Source: Verpa conica (Eukaryota; Ascomycota; Pezizomycetes; Pezizales; Morchellaceae). From it: a DNA stretch of 64,000 nt. The translations under genes and the position numbers were made by a program. Each line of letters begins with the position of its first letter. The stretch's first letter is position 1. The notes under the pieces were generated by a model. The model was given only the letters and a program-made list of their open reading frames with translations, was not told the DNA's origin and ran no database searches. The stretch lies in assembly GCA_033030425.1 (NCBI GenBank), contig JAUFSD010000017.1, positions 1,116,001 to 1,180,000 on the forward strand, read 5' to 3'. Shown here piece after piece: positions 37,213 to 49,500 of this stretch.

Positions 37213-40200
37213 GATGGTTTCGGAAGAGCGTGGGTACTTAAAAGTCGAGCTCTGGTGAAGGGTTATGAAGCCGCCTTGTGGCTCTACTCCACTTCCCCAA
37301 GCTACAATAGATGCAGGCTGATTTTGCAGGGGTTTTGTTGATGAGGCTCACCGTAAGAGTTACCGAGTGTCAAGAGAGTAATAGAGCAGGAGATTTCTGA
37401 ACTGGGGGGGGGGGGATGGGCGGCGTGTGTAGCTCAGCACCGATGGATAGATTTGGCGAAATCGATTTCCAGTATCGCGGACCTACACACAGTATCTTAC
37501 AGTTACTCTACCGAAAAAAAAAAAAAAAATAGGAGGGACGATTTGAAGGTGGTAGGGGTGGTGGGGAGTGCTGTATAGTGGAAGGGGCTGGTTCACACAA
37601 GGATGTTTGGGGGCCAACCTCTCCAGTGGCTCCAATAAATCAAAGGTACATGTACATACTTGAGGGAGGCCGAGATCGATAAGTCTTTAATAGTAAGGAC
37701 CTTTCTCTCGGAAGATTTGCATAAGAGTTTCGCTCGCTTAAAATGAGGTTCGGCGGAAAGGCGTCAATGCCATGCAGCTGCTACGTGCGACAAAGCAAGA
37801 AAGAGGACACTGTACCTACTGCACTGAGCTTTCCAACAACAACCCTATGTTAAGATGAGGGTTGAAGCCACAAACGGTAGAACCTGGCAGGAGCCGTGTT
37901 GGGTCGCTATAATCTTCTCAAGGAGCTGGGATGGAAGAAGAGGAGCAAGAGGACGAGGAGGAGGAGGAGGAGGAGGAGGTAAAGGCAGTTAGGTGAATCC
38001 GAATATATATCTCTAGATACATAGATCGCTCCAGAATTGGGGGCGATGGGAATATAAAATTCGGTACCCTGCAGGTCGGTAGGCGGCTCATCAGTAAGGC
38101 CATTCTGATTTTCACTGTCTTTGAGGCTTTTAAAATTTAACGGTTGTGGGTACTACGGGTAGATTGATTAGGCGCGGCATTGTGACAGTCTGATGCCTTT
38201 TCAGCCCCATCATGATTAAAACATCTGCCAATACTGGAAGCGCATTGGTCAACTCATCCCTAGTCATTGCCAGGGTGCACACAGGATATGTGGGGCATAA
38301 ATCTTCGCTTGTCGAGAGCTATGTACGCACTCTGGAAAGATACCCAGAGGAGTAGTCTGTAGCAATTCGGGAATAGTTTTCCATACCTGACAATGTAAGG
38401 ATGGGGCTCTGTGGATCTATTACACAAACGGGCTATATTTACAGCTCTCCATATCTCGGCTCTGCATGCAAATTCAATCAGCCTCATCAGGTATGAGTTC
38501 CGGGTGCACTGATACCTTGAGGAAGGAGGGGAGAATCTGCACGAAGGTCGCATGCATTCCTCGGTATATTAGTGGCTAGTACTAAATCCTGTGTATATAG
38601 TGGGCTGCAGATGCGGCTGTAATAATTGTGGAGCCGCATGAAGTACGGTATTCTTTTTACGAGGGGATATCGGAGATGCAGTTAGCGGGTCGGCGGTTAA
38701 TTACAGCTGTGGGAAAACATTATGCGCTTTCGGGATCAGACCATATTTGACTGAAACCTTCCATTTCCATCCAGAGGCATAAGGCTGGGTTGATCGGCAG
38801 CCATTTGGTACTTTCGCGTGTCCCTATTGAGCTTCATGATCTTCAAGGAATCGAGTGCTTAAGAGTACATGCCTGTCCTCGAGCATGACAACAGCGCACT
38901 AAGCGCCAAAGCTAGGGTCTATATCTCAAATAGATTCCGGTCTGATCTGGACGAGTCTCTGCACTTTAGGATCTGCCATGGGCCTGGTGAGTTTGTACTC
39001 CTGGGCTCCGCGCACAGCTCTCCGCCGCCGCCGCCGCCGCTAGTTCAGGTCTAACGCCAGAGCCGCCGCAGAAAGCTAGAGCCGAATACTTCGCTAGTCG
39101 GGACCTTAGTTGGGTTCCCCGGGGTCATGCGGCCCTATTACTGTTATATGTCGGCTTTATCGGATTGCTAGACGTCAGCATACCTCTTTAGCAGAACTCG
39201 CTCGAGATGGTCTAATGCTGAAGATAGTATGCACCTTCGCTTCTATAAATCTCACGTTTCTAAACGGTAGAAATTATGTTTTCTTTGCATACGTATTACT
39301 CTAGTGTCTCAAATTCTTCCTACTATAGCTATTGTATTAGAACACTCCCCTTGTAGACTTCGTGATGTTACTCCAGCCCTAAAAATACCAGCATATAGGA
39401 AGTTGTTGGTATGGAAAAGGTACCGTTATAGGGGCTTTTTAACCTCTATAACTGACTTTCAACTTCTCGCCGTACACTTATAACTGGGTTGGTGTTTTCC
39501 CTAGCCGCAGCGGGACAGATGCCTGCATTCCTAGGAAAGTTTTCGCCACATATCTACAGAGGTAAAGAGGCAGAGTAAGTGCTTACGATTTGCCAAGAAA
39601 GTAAAACATGGTTTGATTGGCCTTATAAACAACGAGACATGAGGAATCTTCTTGGTGTTGGCAAGGGTTTAATACGAGGGACTGTGCCTCTGGCTGTGCC
39701 CCTATTAAGATATTGCTGCATAAGGTTGTTAAGTTCAGAGACTACAAAGAGCCCGTATTCTGGCCTGGACTGGGCTTTATATATCTATATTGATTTGTAA
39801 ACCCTAAAACAAACAGATTAACGCGCTTAGTTCTTATGCGTGTGGGCGTGCGTTAGATCAGCACATATCTACCTCCGATATCCATCCTACGTCACCTCAT
39901 TATAATACTACATGTTATTTATATTTCACATCGTAGAAACTTTCGGCCATAAAGAATTAGTAGTTCTATTTATAGCAGAGTAGTGATTTGCCGACTACAA
40001 GCAAAAATAGTAAATTTTTTATTATTATCACCCTATAAAATAAAGATTTAGAAGTGTACGTTTATTGAAATTATATATGAAAGCGTGCATACATATATAT
40101 GTGAGGATACTGTCAAACTATATCTAAGACTAAAACAGTCTAGACTAGTTTAGGTCACATACTATATAACTTCGAGCATAATACGCAATATTTTGAAGTG

Positions 40201-40649
40201 CAAGGATCCGTTTGCATGCTTGATTTCGTTTAGGCCTATATATATGTGTAATTAAAGCAATAGCTTCTATTTTCAGTACCGGGGCATCGATCCATCAGCA
40301 TGAGGAAGCTTTGGCATTAATCAAGACACTGTAATCGACTCTAGACCTATAGACGCTAGTAAGACAGCTGTTGTAGGTAGTAATATATGATGATGTGGAT
40401 TTTGATAAAGCTTTGATAAATATCTATATATGGGTTCCCTGTAGTTTAGGGGTGCACCAGGCCGGGTTGAGGAAAGTCATTCTCGACGGTACAACGTACT
40501 GAAGACGTACTATTAACAGGGTTCTTATTACAAAGCAAACCACTCTGAGGCACAAATATGCCTTTTGGTGATCTAGCTTTTCTAGCCCCAAGTCCTTACT
40601 AATAATAGGATATATAGATATATCATCACTTTGGCAAAGTAAATACCCA

Positions 40650-40690
40650 ATGAATGAATGAATTGATGACTAATACATGCAGCTCCTTAA
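40650..40690 (-). repeat. Diverged copy of the TGAA-tailed retroposon
   Basis: TGAATGAATGAATTGATGAC, then TAATACATGCAGCTCCTTAACG, matches the tail and core of the tailed family in the same orientation. No clear direct repeat flanks it; GCAAAGTA before it and again near 40872 is only a weak candidate. Confidence 0.5.
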
Positions 40691-41062
40691 CGTTCAATCC
40701 TTCCTTAATTACGTACTTTTAACTCATTACACACCCGCATCTCCACACAAAACCCACAAGCAAGTGACGTAGCTCCACTGGTTTATTCCCCGTCTTAGCG
40801 TATTCTAAATAAGATTTTATGCTTTCTTTGGGGTACCATCATTGGCATAATTAGATAAATGCTCTCAGTTCGCAAAGTACCCCCTCTTGGAACCCCAGTG
40901 CCCTACGGAAATATTGTAGTAATTGTTAAACTATAAGTCTTACTAGTAGCTATAGTTTAACGAACTTTACTGTAATAAGCTCATAGATTAATTATGTATA
41001 TGGTAGATCAATGGCCTAAAGTAGCGGCATAATATTATATATATGGTTATTGATGTTATAAT

Positions 41063-41386
41063 TGTGGAAGCGTAAATCGGTCAAAAGTCTGTTTACCATC
41101 GATGGTAAATTAAAATACAAAAACGCTGGATTCTAGCGCTTGTCCGTGTTACTTTTACTGAATCCAATACCCTGTACTTGAGTCAAACTAATTTACTGAG
41201 GTGCTTAGATATTAGTGATAGTGGCTTAGCTCTCTAGTGGGCTAGTCACTTTGCTACCTAACTAAACTGACTAATGCTAATTAGGAGCGCTTGATCAACC
41301 TGAGTATAGGGTGCTGGAATCTAGCGCTTTTTTACTTTGATATCTCACTATTGGTAAACAGAAATTTGGTCAATTTACGCTTCCAT
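41063..41386. repeat. Inverted-repeat element, about 320 bp, with about 37-bp ends
   Basis: The left end from 41063 reads TGTGGAAGCGTAAATCGGTC and continues to GTTTACCAT. The reverse complement of the right end (from 41386) reads TATGGAAGCGTAAATTGACC and continues to GTTTACCAA. About 31 of 37 positions agree and several differences are transitions. The interior is AT-rich and non-coding. Related ends occur at 43216-43252 and 51714-51744, so this is a family. Confidence 0.6.
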
Positions 41387-41734
41387 AAAGATTTTATATA
41401 GATGTCTTTATCTTTTGGTAGATATTTGAGTTTACTAAAGGGGTACTTTGGTCCTTTATAATCTAGGTAGTGTGGAAATTAGTCTCAATAGAAGAATTTG
41501 TAGTTTTAGGTATTGTTTAAAATTCTTTTGGAAATAGCTAGACAAAGTCTTACACAAAATTTCTAAAAACCCTATCGATCTTAAATATCTACCTCTTATA
41601 TAAATCTTAGATTCCTGTATACTCCTTTTTCAGTGGAGTTTAGGTTTTCCTCCAGGAACCGTGCGCTGTCTTACCTGAAACCGAACCACGGACATATATA
41701 TCTGTCTAGTGAGTGTACTAGAAATGACGGGAAG

Positions 41735-41807
41735 TATATTGGTCACGTGGTTTATCTTTGTGGGAGGAACAGAATCGCCACCAAAGATAAATCATGTGAC
41801 CAACATA
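41735..41807. repeat. Short palindromic element with about 27-bp inverted repeats
   Basis: The left arm TATTGGTCACGTGGTTTATC, then TTTG, is mirrored by the right arm, whose reverse complement reads TGTTGGTCACATGATTTATC, then TTTG. A loop of about 20 nt separates them. Arm differences are mainly G/A transitions. It could be a foldback MITE or a decayed copy of one. Confidence 0.6.
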
Positions 41808-42102
41808 CCTTTCGGCCTCTCTAGCGCCTTGTGCAGCATTACCTAATCTAAGCTAGTGGAATCTCCGCTCTCCACCCTATATATAGCTATTATATTCTAG
41901 TGGTAAGCTGTTGTAGTAGGATAACAATACCCGGTCACTAGCTACAAGATAACCAAAAGCCTGAAATGAATATCACTACACAATCACAATAGATAAGTGG
42001 AAAGTTCAACTGGAGAAAGAATACATAATAGTTCATGTATCATCTAACTACCTTATTCTATATATGTGCTGCTGTGGAGTAAGATATCATATCAAGATGA
42101 AC

Positions 42103-42140
42103 TCGGTTGCTATGTGAGTGGCTGGGTATTTTTGTCTCCA
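42103..42140. repeat. Dispersed repeat copy 1
   Basis: The 38-bp segment containing CGGTTGCTATGTGAGTGGC then TGGGTATTTTTGTC matches 43063-43100 with about five differences, most of them C/T or G/A. The copies lie 960 bp apart in direct orientation. The parent element is not identified. Confidence 0.6.
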
Positions 42141-43062
42141 CAATATGTACACAGTGCAGCAACTACTAGTGGAAAGTTGTATATATAATTATATAGGCTA
42201 GAAACTACAATTCTTTGGAGACTACCAGTGGTATAAACGAGAGATCTGTGAAAATTTAGCGGGGTTATAGCTAGGGGATCGATAGCTGCGCTCAATAAAT
42301 TAAATTATCCTTAGGGAAATATAATTTATTAAGTATATATACGCTAAGACTCTGTGTGCATGGCTAACTAAGATGGTTTCAATAAAGTAGAGATCTTAGT
42401 TGATATGTTTTACCTATATATATATATAGTCATTTCCGGAACTAGTAACAAATTAGGATAGGTTAGAATTAGCTCCATGGCTTTTTAAATATTACATACA
42501 GCCTAGGTTAGAGGGTTTGCAACACCCGAAACATGTTGCTATAAGTTATAGTAGGCTGCCAGGATAAAATACGCTTGATCATATATCCTTATATATACCG
42601 CATACATAGATCCTCCCATAAAAAGACTAGGTATAGGGGTATCATCATATAGATCGGCTATATATTCTTATAAAGGTATTATAATGAAAGTCTCCTATGT
42701 ATTTATATATAACGTACTGATTCCTAATGTAGTATAGTTTACCTAAATAGTCAAAACGACTATAAATAAGCCACATAGTTTACTTTGTAGCCGAACGCTA
42801 TATTTCGGATTGTATACAGCGATAATATCAGATTCTCCACACAGAATACTGAGAACTCCAAGATAGGAAGTACACTCGTTCATGGGTTGACGTGCCAGTC
42901 AATGCAAAATCTGCCAGCATGCGCAATACTAGAAGCTAAGCAAGACCGCCACAATAATTATAGACAAAAGTAGATTTTATAAGAAAATGTTGACAGAAGT
43001 AAAGGTTACATAGATACGTAAGGCGTTATATCCCCGTTGAACCAAATGATATAGAAAGCTAC

Positions 43063-43100
43063 GCGGTTGCTATGAGAGTGACCGGGTATTTTTGTCCCCA
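43063..43100. repeat. Dispersed repeat copy 2
   Basis: The partner of 42103-42140, containing CGGTTGCTATGAGAGTGAC then CGGGTATTTTTGTC. It is followed within 15 bp by ACCACTAGTGGT, a palindrome. Confidence 0.6.
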
Positions 43101-43215
43101 TACAATACCACTAGTGGTATTTAGCTTGTTGCTGGTGGTAAAATCGGTTTTGGCGCATCCACCGCTAGTCTATAGATATATCCGGTATCCGATTTTAAGA
43201 CTTATTTTAACTGCC

Positions 43216-43252
43216 GGTGGTAAACTATGGTTTGACCGATTTGCACCTCCAT
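43216..43252. repeat. Isolated end of the 41063-type inverted-repeat family
   Basis: Its reverse complement reads TATGGAGGTGCAAATCGGTC and continues to AGTTTACCACC, matching the ends of the 41063-41386 element. No matching opposite end is evident; a partial relative of the outer end (AAGCGTAAATTGA) occurs near 43321. It probably marks a second, broken copy. Confidence 0.45.
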
Positions 43253-44680
43253 AGGGGTGGAAAATAAGTTTATATAAATACTTTCGATTATTGACTCAAA
43301 TAAAACCCTATTAGATTTATAAGCGTAAATTGAACTTCTAGACCATGGCACATCGCATGACACAGAAACATTCTTCCTATCTCTAGATTTAGAAAATAGG
43401 TACATTTTTGTTCTAAATTTCTGAATATATAGATTTGTAAGCCTATACGTATATTTTACTTACACTCCCACAGCTTTTATATAAAACGTTCTTTAAAGAG
43501 AACCACCTATATATACTTTCGTCTCGACACTACATAAGTATCATATCATTAATTAAGTCATATAATTATAGAAGAGCAAATATGTCAAAATTCAATTTCC
43601 CAACAGTGGTAAAAATATAGACCAAGATGCTGGAATAGAGTACAAAACCGGACCTCCTATCTGGAATATTTACTATGGTAGTCCACAATTAGCCAATTGT
43701 TAGGCTAACATAAATATCCCAGATATACTTGTGCCTTGATCAATCCTAGTCTAGGTCTTAACTTTGCCTTAAGAGACAATAGCTCAGGATCAATATGATT
43801 ATTTCAGAGAAACAGGCTTCAAGTGGTGCTTTATGTATAATAGCGAGTTAGTTATACCACTGATACTCGTTTTGATTGGCAGATTTTTATGTCTCATTTA
43901 AAAGTAGGAAGATCTTTAATTTTAGACCCTCATAGTATTCCAGGAAGGTGTTCTGGCTTTGTACTGTATTCTCGTATATTGGCCCATACTTTTACCAGTG
44001 GTGGGGGAATTCATTTTTGACACATTTGGCGCCCCATATGTGATACTTTTTTATTGTCATAGAGAGCATTTGAGGTTGTTCTAAATGCTAAGGCCAATAA
44101 TTTATTACGCTTATATATATATTTAGAGTACCACCTACTAGTACGTACTTGGAACTATATGTAGAGGCTGGGATCCGCGTATGTACAAAACGAAACAGGC
44201 CAGGCACTAAACCAATGTCTTAAACGTCTAGGCTTGTTCGTACCATAGCGTAGATGAGATATATAGTAATAGTTAGCCCAAAGAATAAGTAAATGATTTG
44301 TAATTTGTCATATGCTAATTCCTACATCGTGGTCGAATACGCTATATATATAGGAAATGGCTTATATAATATACCCAGGCCAATTACAGTGTATACAGAG
44401 ATAAGGTCATAAATAAACTTCTGGTCATAAAGTAGAAATAAAAATAGAATGGTATTAGCGATTTTTTGAAGTTCATGTACATAATAGAAAAAAATCCACT
44501 TTTAATAAACTTGACTATCAACTACGAAAGCTTTGATTTGCTCCCGTGACCCCTGTTGCTAGCTTCTTATTCTCTACGCTTTGGGCTGCGGTCCCGATGT
44601 CCATCCTGGTAGCTGCACCGTCTTGTATTTAGATCTTGATTGAATGCATTGTGTTGAATATTCTCACCATGGGGACTCTA

Positions 44681-46529
44681 CTAGGGCTCGTATATTGTTA
44701 GTATCTTTGGAGAACATGAAGCGAACAAACTCGATAAAGACAGGAGATTGCTCACTGTTGAGTATTGATAGCTTTGATCTTGGCTACCACCTTCGAATCC
44801 CATTTGTTCGCGATAGTTATGCCCATTACGTACTCCAGAGGTCCAAGGGTTGTCATAGTTGGATTCAACACTTGAGCCATCCCAGGAACTTTGACGGCCA
44901 TGTAAGACGTGAGGGGATATGCTATCAGATGATGCCGAAAACCCTCGCTGTGACTCGAAATACCCAGGTGCCCTTGGTTGCGAGTTTAACAGTGCATGTG
45001 TGGGGTCTAAGTACTGTCTGTTGACGTAGGCAGCTTGCACTGAAGGAAGAGTGTTGGGATCTTGCTGGCCCTGAAAGGAAGGAACATCGTCATAGGGCTG
45101 GCTTGGGTTAAAACAGGAGACAGGAGAAGGTCTACGGTCTTCTGTAGAGTGCTCGATTGTGCCCTGATGGGTGAAAAGGTTTGGAGCACTGGAAACCCTC
45201 AGTAAGACTGAGTTATAGGCCGTATCAGGAGCTTGTGATCCATACGATGAGGTTTGATGAGCATGAAATCCTTGAAAATCCCCCTCTCATTAGAACATAC
45301 GACACACAAGACCTTCTAAAGTGTGAAACGTACCAGTTTCATGCGCCTGTTGAGAGGAGTGACCAGCTGATTGAAGTAGCTCTGAGCCAGTTGAATTAGA
45401 GGTGTCCTGTAAATCAGATTCATTCGTACCCTGAGTGCGTCTTCGTCGGCCAGGGAGCTTTCCATTATATTGTGAAATGATAGTGGCCGCCGTGTCAACT
45501 TGTTCTTGGCTCAGCTGAATTGCCCATAGAGCCTCATAAGTATTTTTTCGAATACGGTAGGCCTCATCTGCTTCTACAGCCCTGTGGGGGCATTGACGAA
45601 TCCGTTTTATTGTCGAGCTGTCTTGAGTCACTTCCTTCAGATGTCGAGTGTAAAGCGACTTCCTTGTGTAGACTCGTTTGCATTTGTCACATTGGAATGG
45701 TGAAAAAGTCATATGCTTTTCAATCAGGTGGAACCTGTTGTTGGTAAACAGTTAGAGATCATATTTGGGGAACTCAAAGCTAGAAACTGCAACGGACCTT
45801 ATGTCTGAAGGGAGTTTGAAAGATTTTCCGCATATTTTCCCTCGCTCTGAAAACTTGCAAATAAATCCACCATCAGGACCTGCGCGAGCAGGGGTAACAG
45901 TATGCTCGATACCTGCTTTAGACTTCCTTGAGAAAGGTCGTGGACGGCTGCTAGCAGCGCCTTGACTGCTTTGATTCCTCCCGCGATCGGATGGTCCAGT
46001 GTCCGGACTGTCTGATGGGGGGCTGTTACTTCGAACCGTCTCTGGAAAATTTGTTTCCATCGTGCTTGAAGACTCTGTCATTTCCCCAGGACTTGAATGG
46101 GACGTGGGCGCTGTACCACCACTAAGTGGTAAAGGATAAGATGTATCTGTGTTAGTATCGTTGCCATAGTGAAGTCCTTGAAGAGAGCTACTGCCATCAC
46201 GTTTTGAGTTGTAGTGATCATGAACACCAGTGGGGTAGGAAGAATTTTCATAAGACTTGGTTCGTTCCCATGATTTGGATCTCTGTTGACCCATTGCAGC
46301 CTCAGGGGATGTCGTATCTGAAAAAGCGCTATCTATGTCTGCGATCTCAGATTGCAAACGAGTTCCCTTTGCCACATGATGTCGGGAAGCCAGATCAGGG
46401 TGTTCGACTGAAAGTATGTGTTCCCATGGTGGGTCGTGAGGGGCTGCTATTCATAGGTACACTATGTTCAGAAACTGCATTTGTCTGAAAGTCTTGACCA
46501 AAGCGATATGGAGACATGAATACATACAT
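44681..46529 (-). CDS. C2H2-type zinc-finger protein (about 555 aa)
   Basis: A probable DNA-binding regulator. Model: exons 46529-46463, 46407-45798, 45734-45334 and 45270-44681, with introns of 55, 63 and 63 nt. The second intron (GTCCGT..CAACAACAG) falls inside finger 1 and completes it: CKFSERGKICGKSFKLPSDI, then RFHLIEKH. Finger 2 follows directly as CDKCKRVYTRKSLYTRHLKE. The third intron (GTACGT..TTTCAAG) joins HETG to FHAHQTSSYG in frame. The first exon (MYVFMSPYRFGQDF, or from the second Met at 46517) needs an intron with a weak GTGTAC donor and a good TTTCAG acceptor; without it a one-base frameshift at a CCC run would break the 5' end, leaving a start at Met 46294 (495 aa). Most of residues 30-200 are Ser/Thr/Pro-rich. 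The long C-terminal part has polar low complexity. Orthology is not assigned. Confidence 0.8.
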
Positions 46530-49500
46530 GGTAACCTCTGCCTAGACTGCTCCCTCTTACGCCGGCTATCAGACATTCTTTTAAGATGGTTTCTTTTTCA
46601 CTGTTAAGATTCCGCCAATATTCAAGGCTATATTTCCACAACTAGCGCTAGGTTAGTTAATTTTCTTTCTAACTGGGGGGTTTAGGGGGCATACTCTTTC
46701 GGGTTATTATGTGCTTTTGTCCCAACAGCTGGAAGGGCAGGAATTTGGTAAACGGTTTGGGGGGATACGACGGAGATGGAGTTCTCCTAGAAGACAAATG
46801 GACCGGAAAAGGGTTTCATAGATACATGTAGAAAATCCGATAATGTATTGAAGATAGGGCTCAAATCGAAGCTTTTAGCATTACTTGACTCGGTTGAAGA
46901 CTACTTGAGTTCGAGGCTATTGCAGGCTTTTGGAGCTCCATGGGGACACTGCAGCTCGCAGAGCCTCAAATGGTGTGCTTCTACGTTGATTGGTCGATAC
47001 CCCATGAAACGCTCGAGCTCTACTAAATAATTAATTTTTTTTCTCCCCATGTGCGTCTGGGCTGCGGCTTAACCTAACTCGTCATTTTTTTATGCAATAG
47101 AGCCGCAAAATATCTAGCGGCTAAAGCTGCATTTGCTGGCCGCCAAAAATCAAGCATTAGGGCACTTGAAGTAGCGGATCGCATCGAGGCAGTGTGCATC
47201 TTGGAACTGGCTCATAGCTTGCGAAAAACAACCCTCCCTTCACAAAAAGTGGGGGGGTAAGGTTGATTCGGGTTTGTCGAATTTTGCGGAGAACATGGCA
47301 TTGTATTAGAGCACATTGTGGAAGGTTGCCTAGGTAGAAGTCACTCCCCTTTCGGGTTCTTGTAACAGCTTCCCAATAACTAATCATATCCTCTGGAGTT
47401 ATGCCTAAGAAATATATCCGTAATCGCTGGTAGGTCTTGACGATTCCGATGCCCTCGGTAACTTACAATTATATATAGAAGTCTGGCCCGGCTTGGCAAA
47501 GAATCCGGGCTGGGCTCCATCCACGTATGTTTACTCTGTATCATTTTGTATACCAAATTACGCCGGTTCATTCGGGAAGTCTGTAAAATCCGAACAAGCT
47601 CGTTCGTTTTACTTTTTCAAGTCGTTCCTACGACCATAGCCTCGGAAGCTTCCCAGTGGCGTGACATAAAATGTGTGGCAACTGATAGCTGGTGATAGGA
47701 CATGCGGCTCAAAGAGTGGATATTGTGGTGTGCTCCGGGACAGTTCAGCGGTGCATTGCGTTACAGTGACGATGAACCCTGGCAGCGCAGGACATTTTCA
47801 AAGGCTGAGATCTCTTTCCCGGGAGTTATGACGATTCGGTATCGTAATTAAAACGAGGAAAGTAAATGATTAGGCAGAGTATTCCTCCGTGAGTAAACCG
47901 GTAGTCATCGATGGCCTCCAGTATGTCTTTTTAGGTATATAGTAGATTTCTCCTAAACCTCGATCCAACCTGCTAAGTACGTACTCTGTAACAGTAATTC
48001 CCTAGTCGCTTAGGACTTATTTCCGATATTGGATGAGTGTATGCGTCACTCACCGGAAGATGCATGCCAAGCTCTAACTCTCGGAACTACAGGGAATCCC
48101 CAAGTGGCAGTCTTCTCGAAAGGGTAGGCTGTTTACCAACTACTTGAGCCTGCATCGCGGAGCTATACACGAGACTGGGTGAGATAAAGTTTTGGCACGC
48201 GCGGTATCTGTAAGCACAGTTCTATAGATCAAATAAAACCCCGGTGTCACATTTTACTACTCTTCGTTACAAGATCATCACCCCGGTCCAATAGTGACCT
48301 CAGTCCAATAATGGCCAGATTAAACAGATATGACCAGTGAGAACATCTCCCGAACTAGTAGGCCAGCCCATAACTCTGGTGGCCGGCTGTAAATGAGTCA
48401 TCGACGTCTTCCCACATCAGCCCGATACGTGGGTAGTACTTTGATGCGGCTACTTCAGAGTCATTAATCGACATGTGTCTTTCAGCCTCATCGACATGAG
48501 AAGTACCAGAGCCCAGGGTGTGCTATACATTTTACAGTTAATTTAGCGGGGACTCAACCGGTAAATAAATAACTATGCTTGGGGGATCATTACCATCCTA
48601 CATATGGGTTCAAGTACGACTAGCAAGTGCATCTGCTTTCTGTTTTCCGAGAAAATAAATAATCAACGGGTGCGCTTAGCCAGCTGTTGGGTGCGACAGG
48701 GAGGTGCAGCCAGCAGCACTGAAAGTTTTGACATGAACGCGTGCATATTGCGCACTTGGTTGGCTTCCCTTAGTTCGATATCTACCTGAAGCCAGAGGCC
48801 ACGAGGTAAAGCAGGCCGAGTTGAGAAAAGCAAGCAAAAATACTGACTTTTTGATTTCGCTGGTCCATCGGATATATAGCGCCGGCCGGATTGCGCGGGA
48901 ATCAGTTGCAAGCGCTAGCACCCAACAACCAACTCTCTTGGGCAAGATTTACACCACCAACCGGATCTATCATATGTTTCTAGAATCAAGATAGGGTAAG
49001 TCAAATCTTCTATAGGAAACCTTGGGTTCTGTGTCGACCTTTGAGATATATGCTAAAGCAAGTCTGCTGACTAGCCTAGCTGGGCCTATTCTCTAGATCT
49101 AGCCTGTTTTATTTATTTACTTTTAAATAAGTAGGAAGCCACTACTAACATAGAAACCGTAAGTCTTAATTAGGTGAAGCTCACGTGAAATAACTTACAT
49201 AAGCACGAAATATCCTCCCAAGATGCCTTCAAATATAGTACCTATAGTATCTTATACGGGTTAACATAACTAAAAGGCGATACATAAACATAGATATATA
49301 CAATATAATGAGCGCTCAGGGTAGTACGTCAGCTGTCAGTAGTGCTTGCATATACTGTACTTAAGAAAATTGGTCTTATCAGTGTCAGCCATGCAACATA
49401 CAACGCTATATATATTACTATATGGAGAGCCTTTATATATCAGCTTCAACAAAGATCAAACTTTATAGTAATTTAGTGAACGAAAATATACTATAGCTGA

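Larger units (their letters stand above)
37213..44680. other. Gene-free spacer, AT-rich after about 39.3 kb
   Basis: No gene is supported. The first 2 kb is GC-balanced and probably includes the promoter of the C2H2 gene; it carries a G run near 37406-37415, an A run near 37515-37529, GAGGA repeats near 37950-37978 and a (CCG)n run near 39022-39038. From about 39300 the DNA is AT-rich with many TATA tracts and contains inverted-repeat elements and dispersed repeats listed separately. Short open frames here show no domain. Confidence 0.5.

Noticed and set aside
40900..40970. 11-bp inverted repeat GTTAAACTATA, considered as an element
   Set aside because: A short, AT-rich palindrome of a length expected by chance in this composition.
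48672..48932. Possible inverted-repeat element with TGTTGGGTGC-like ends
   Set aside because: Only about 12 bp match and the interior is unremarkable; too weak beside the other elements.
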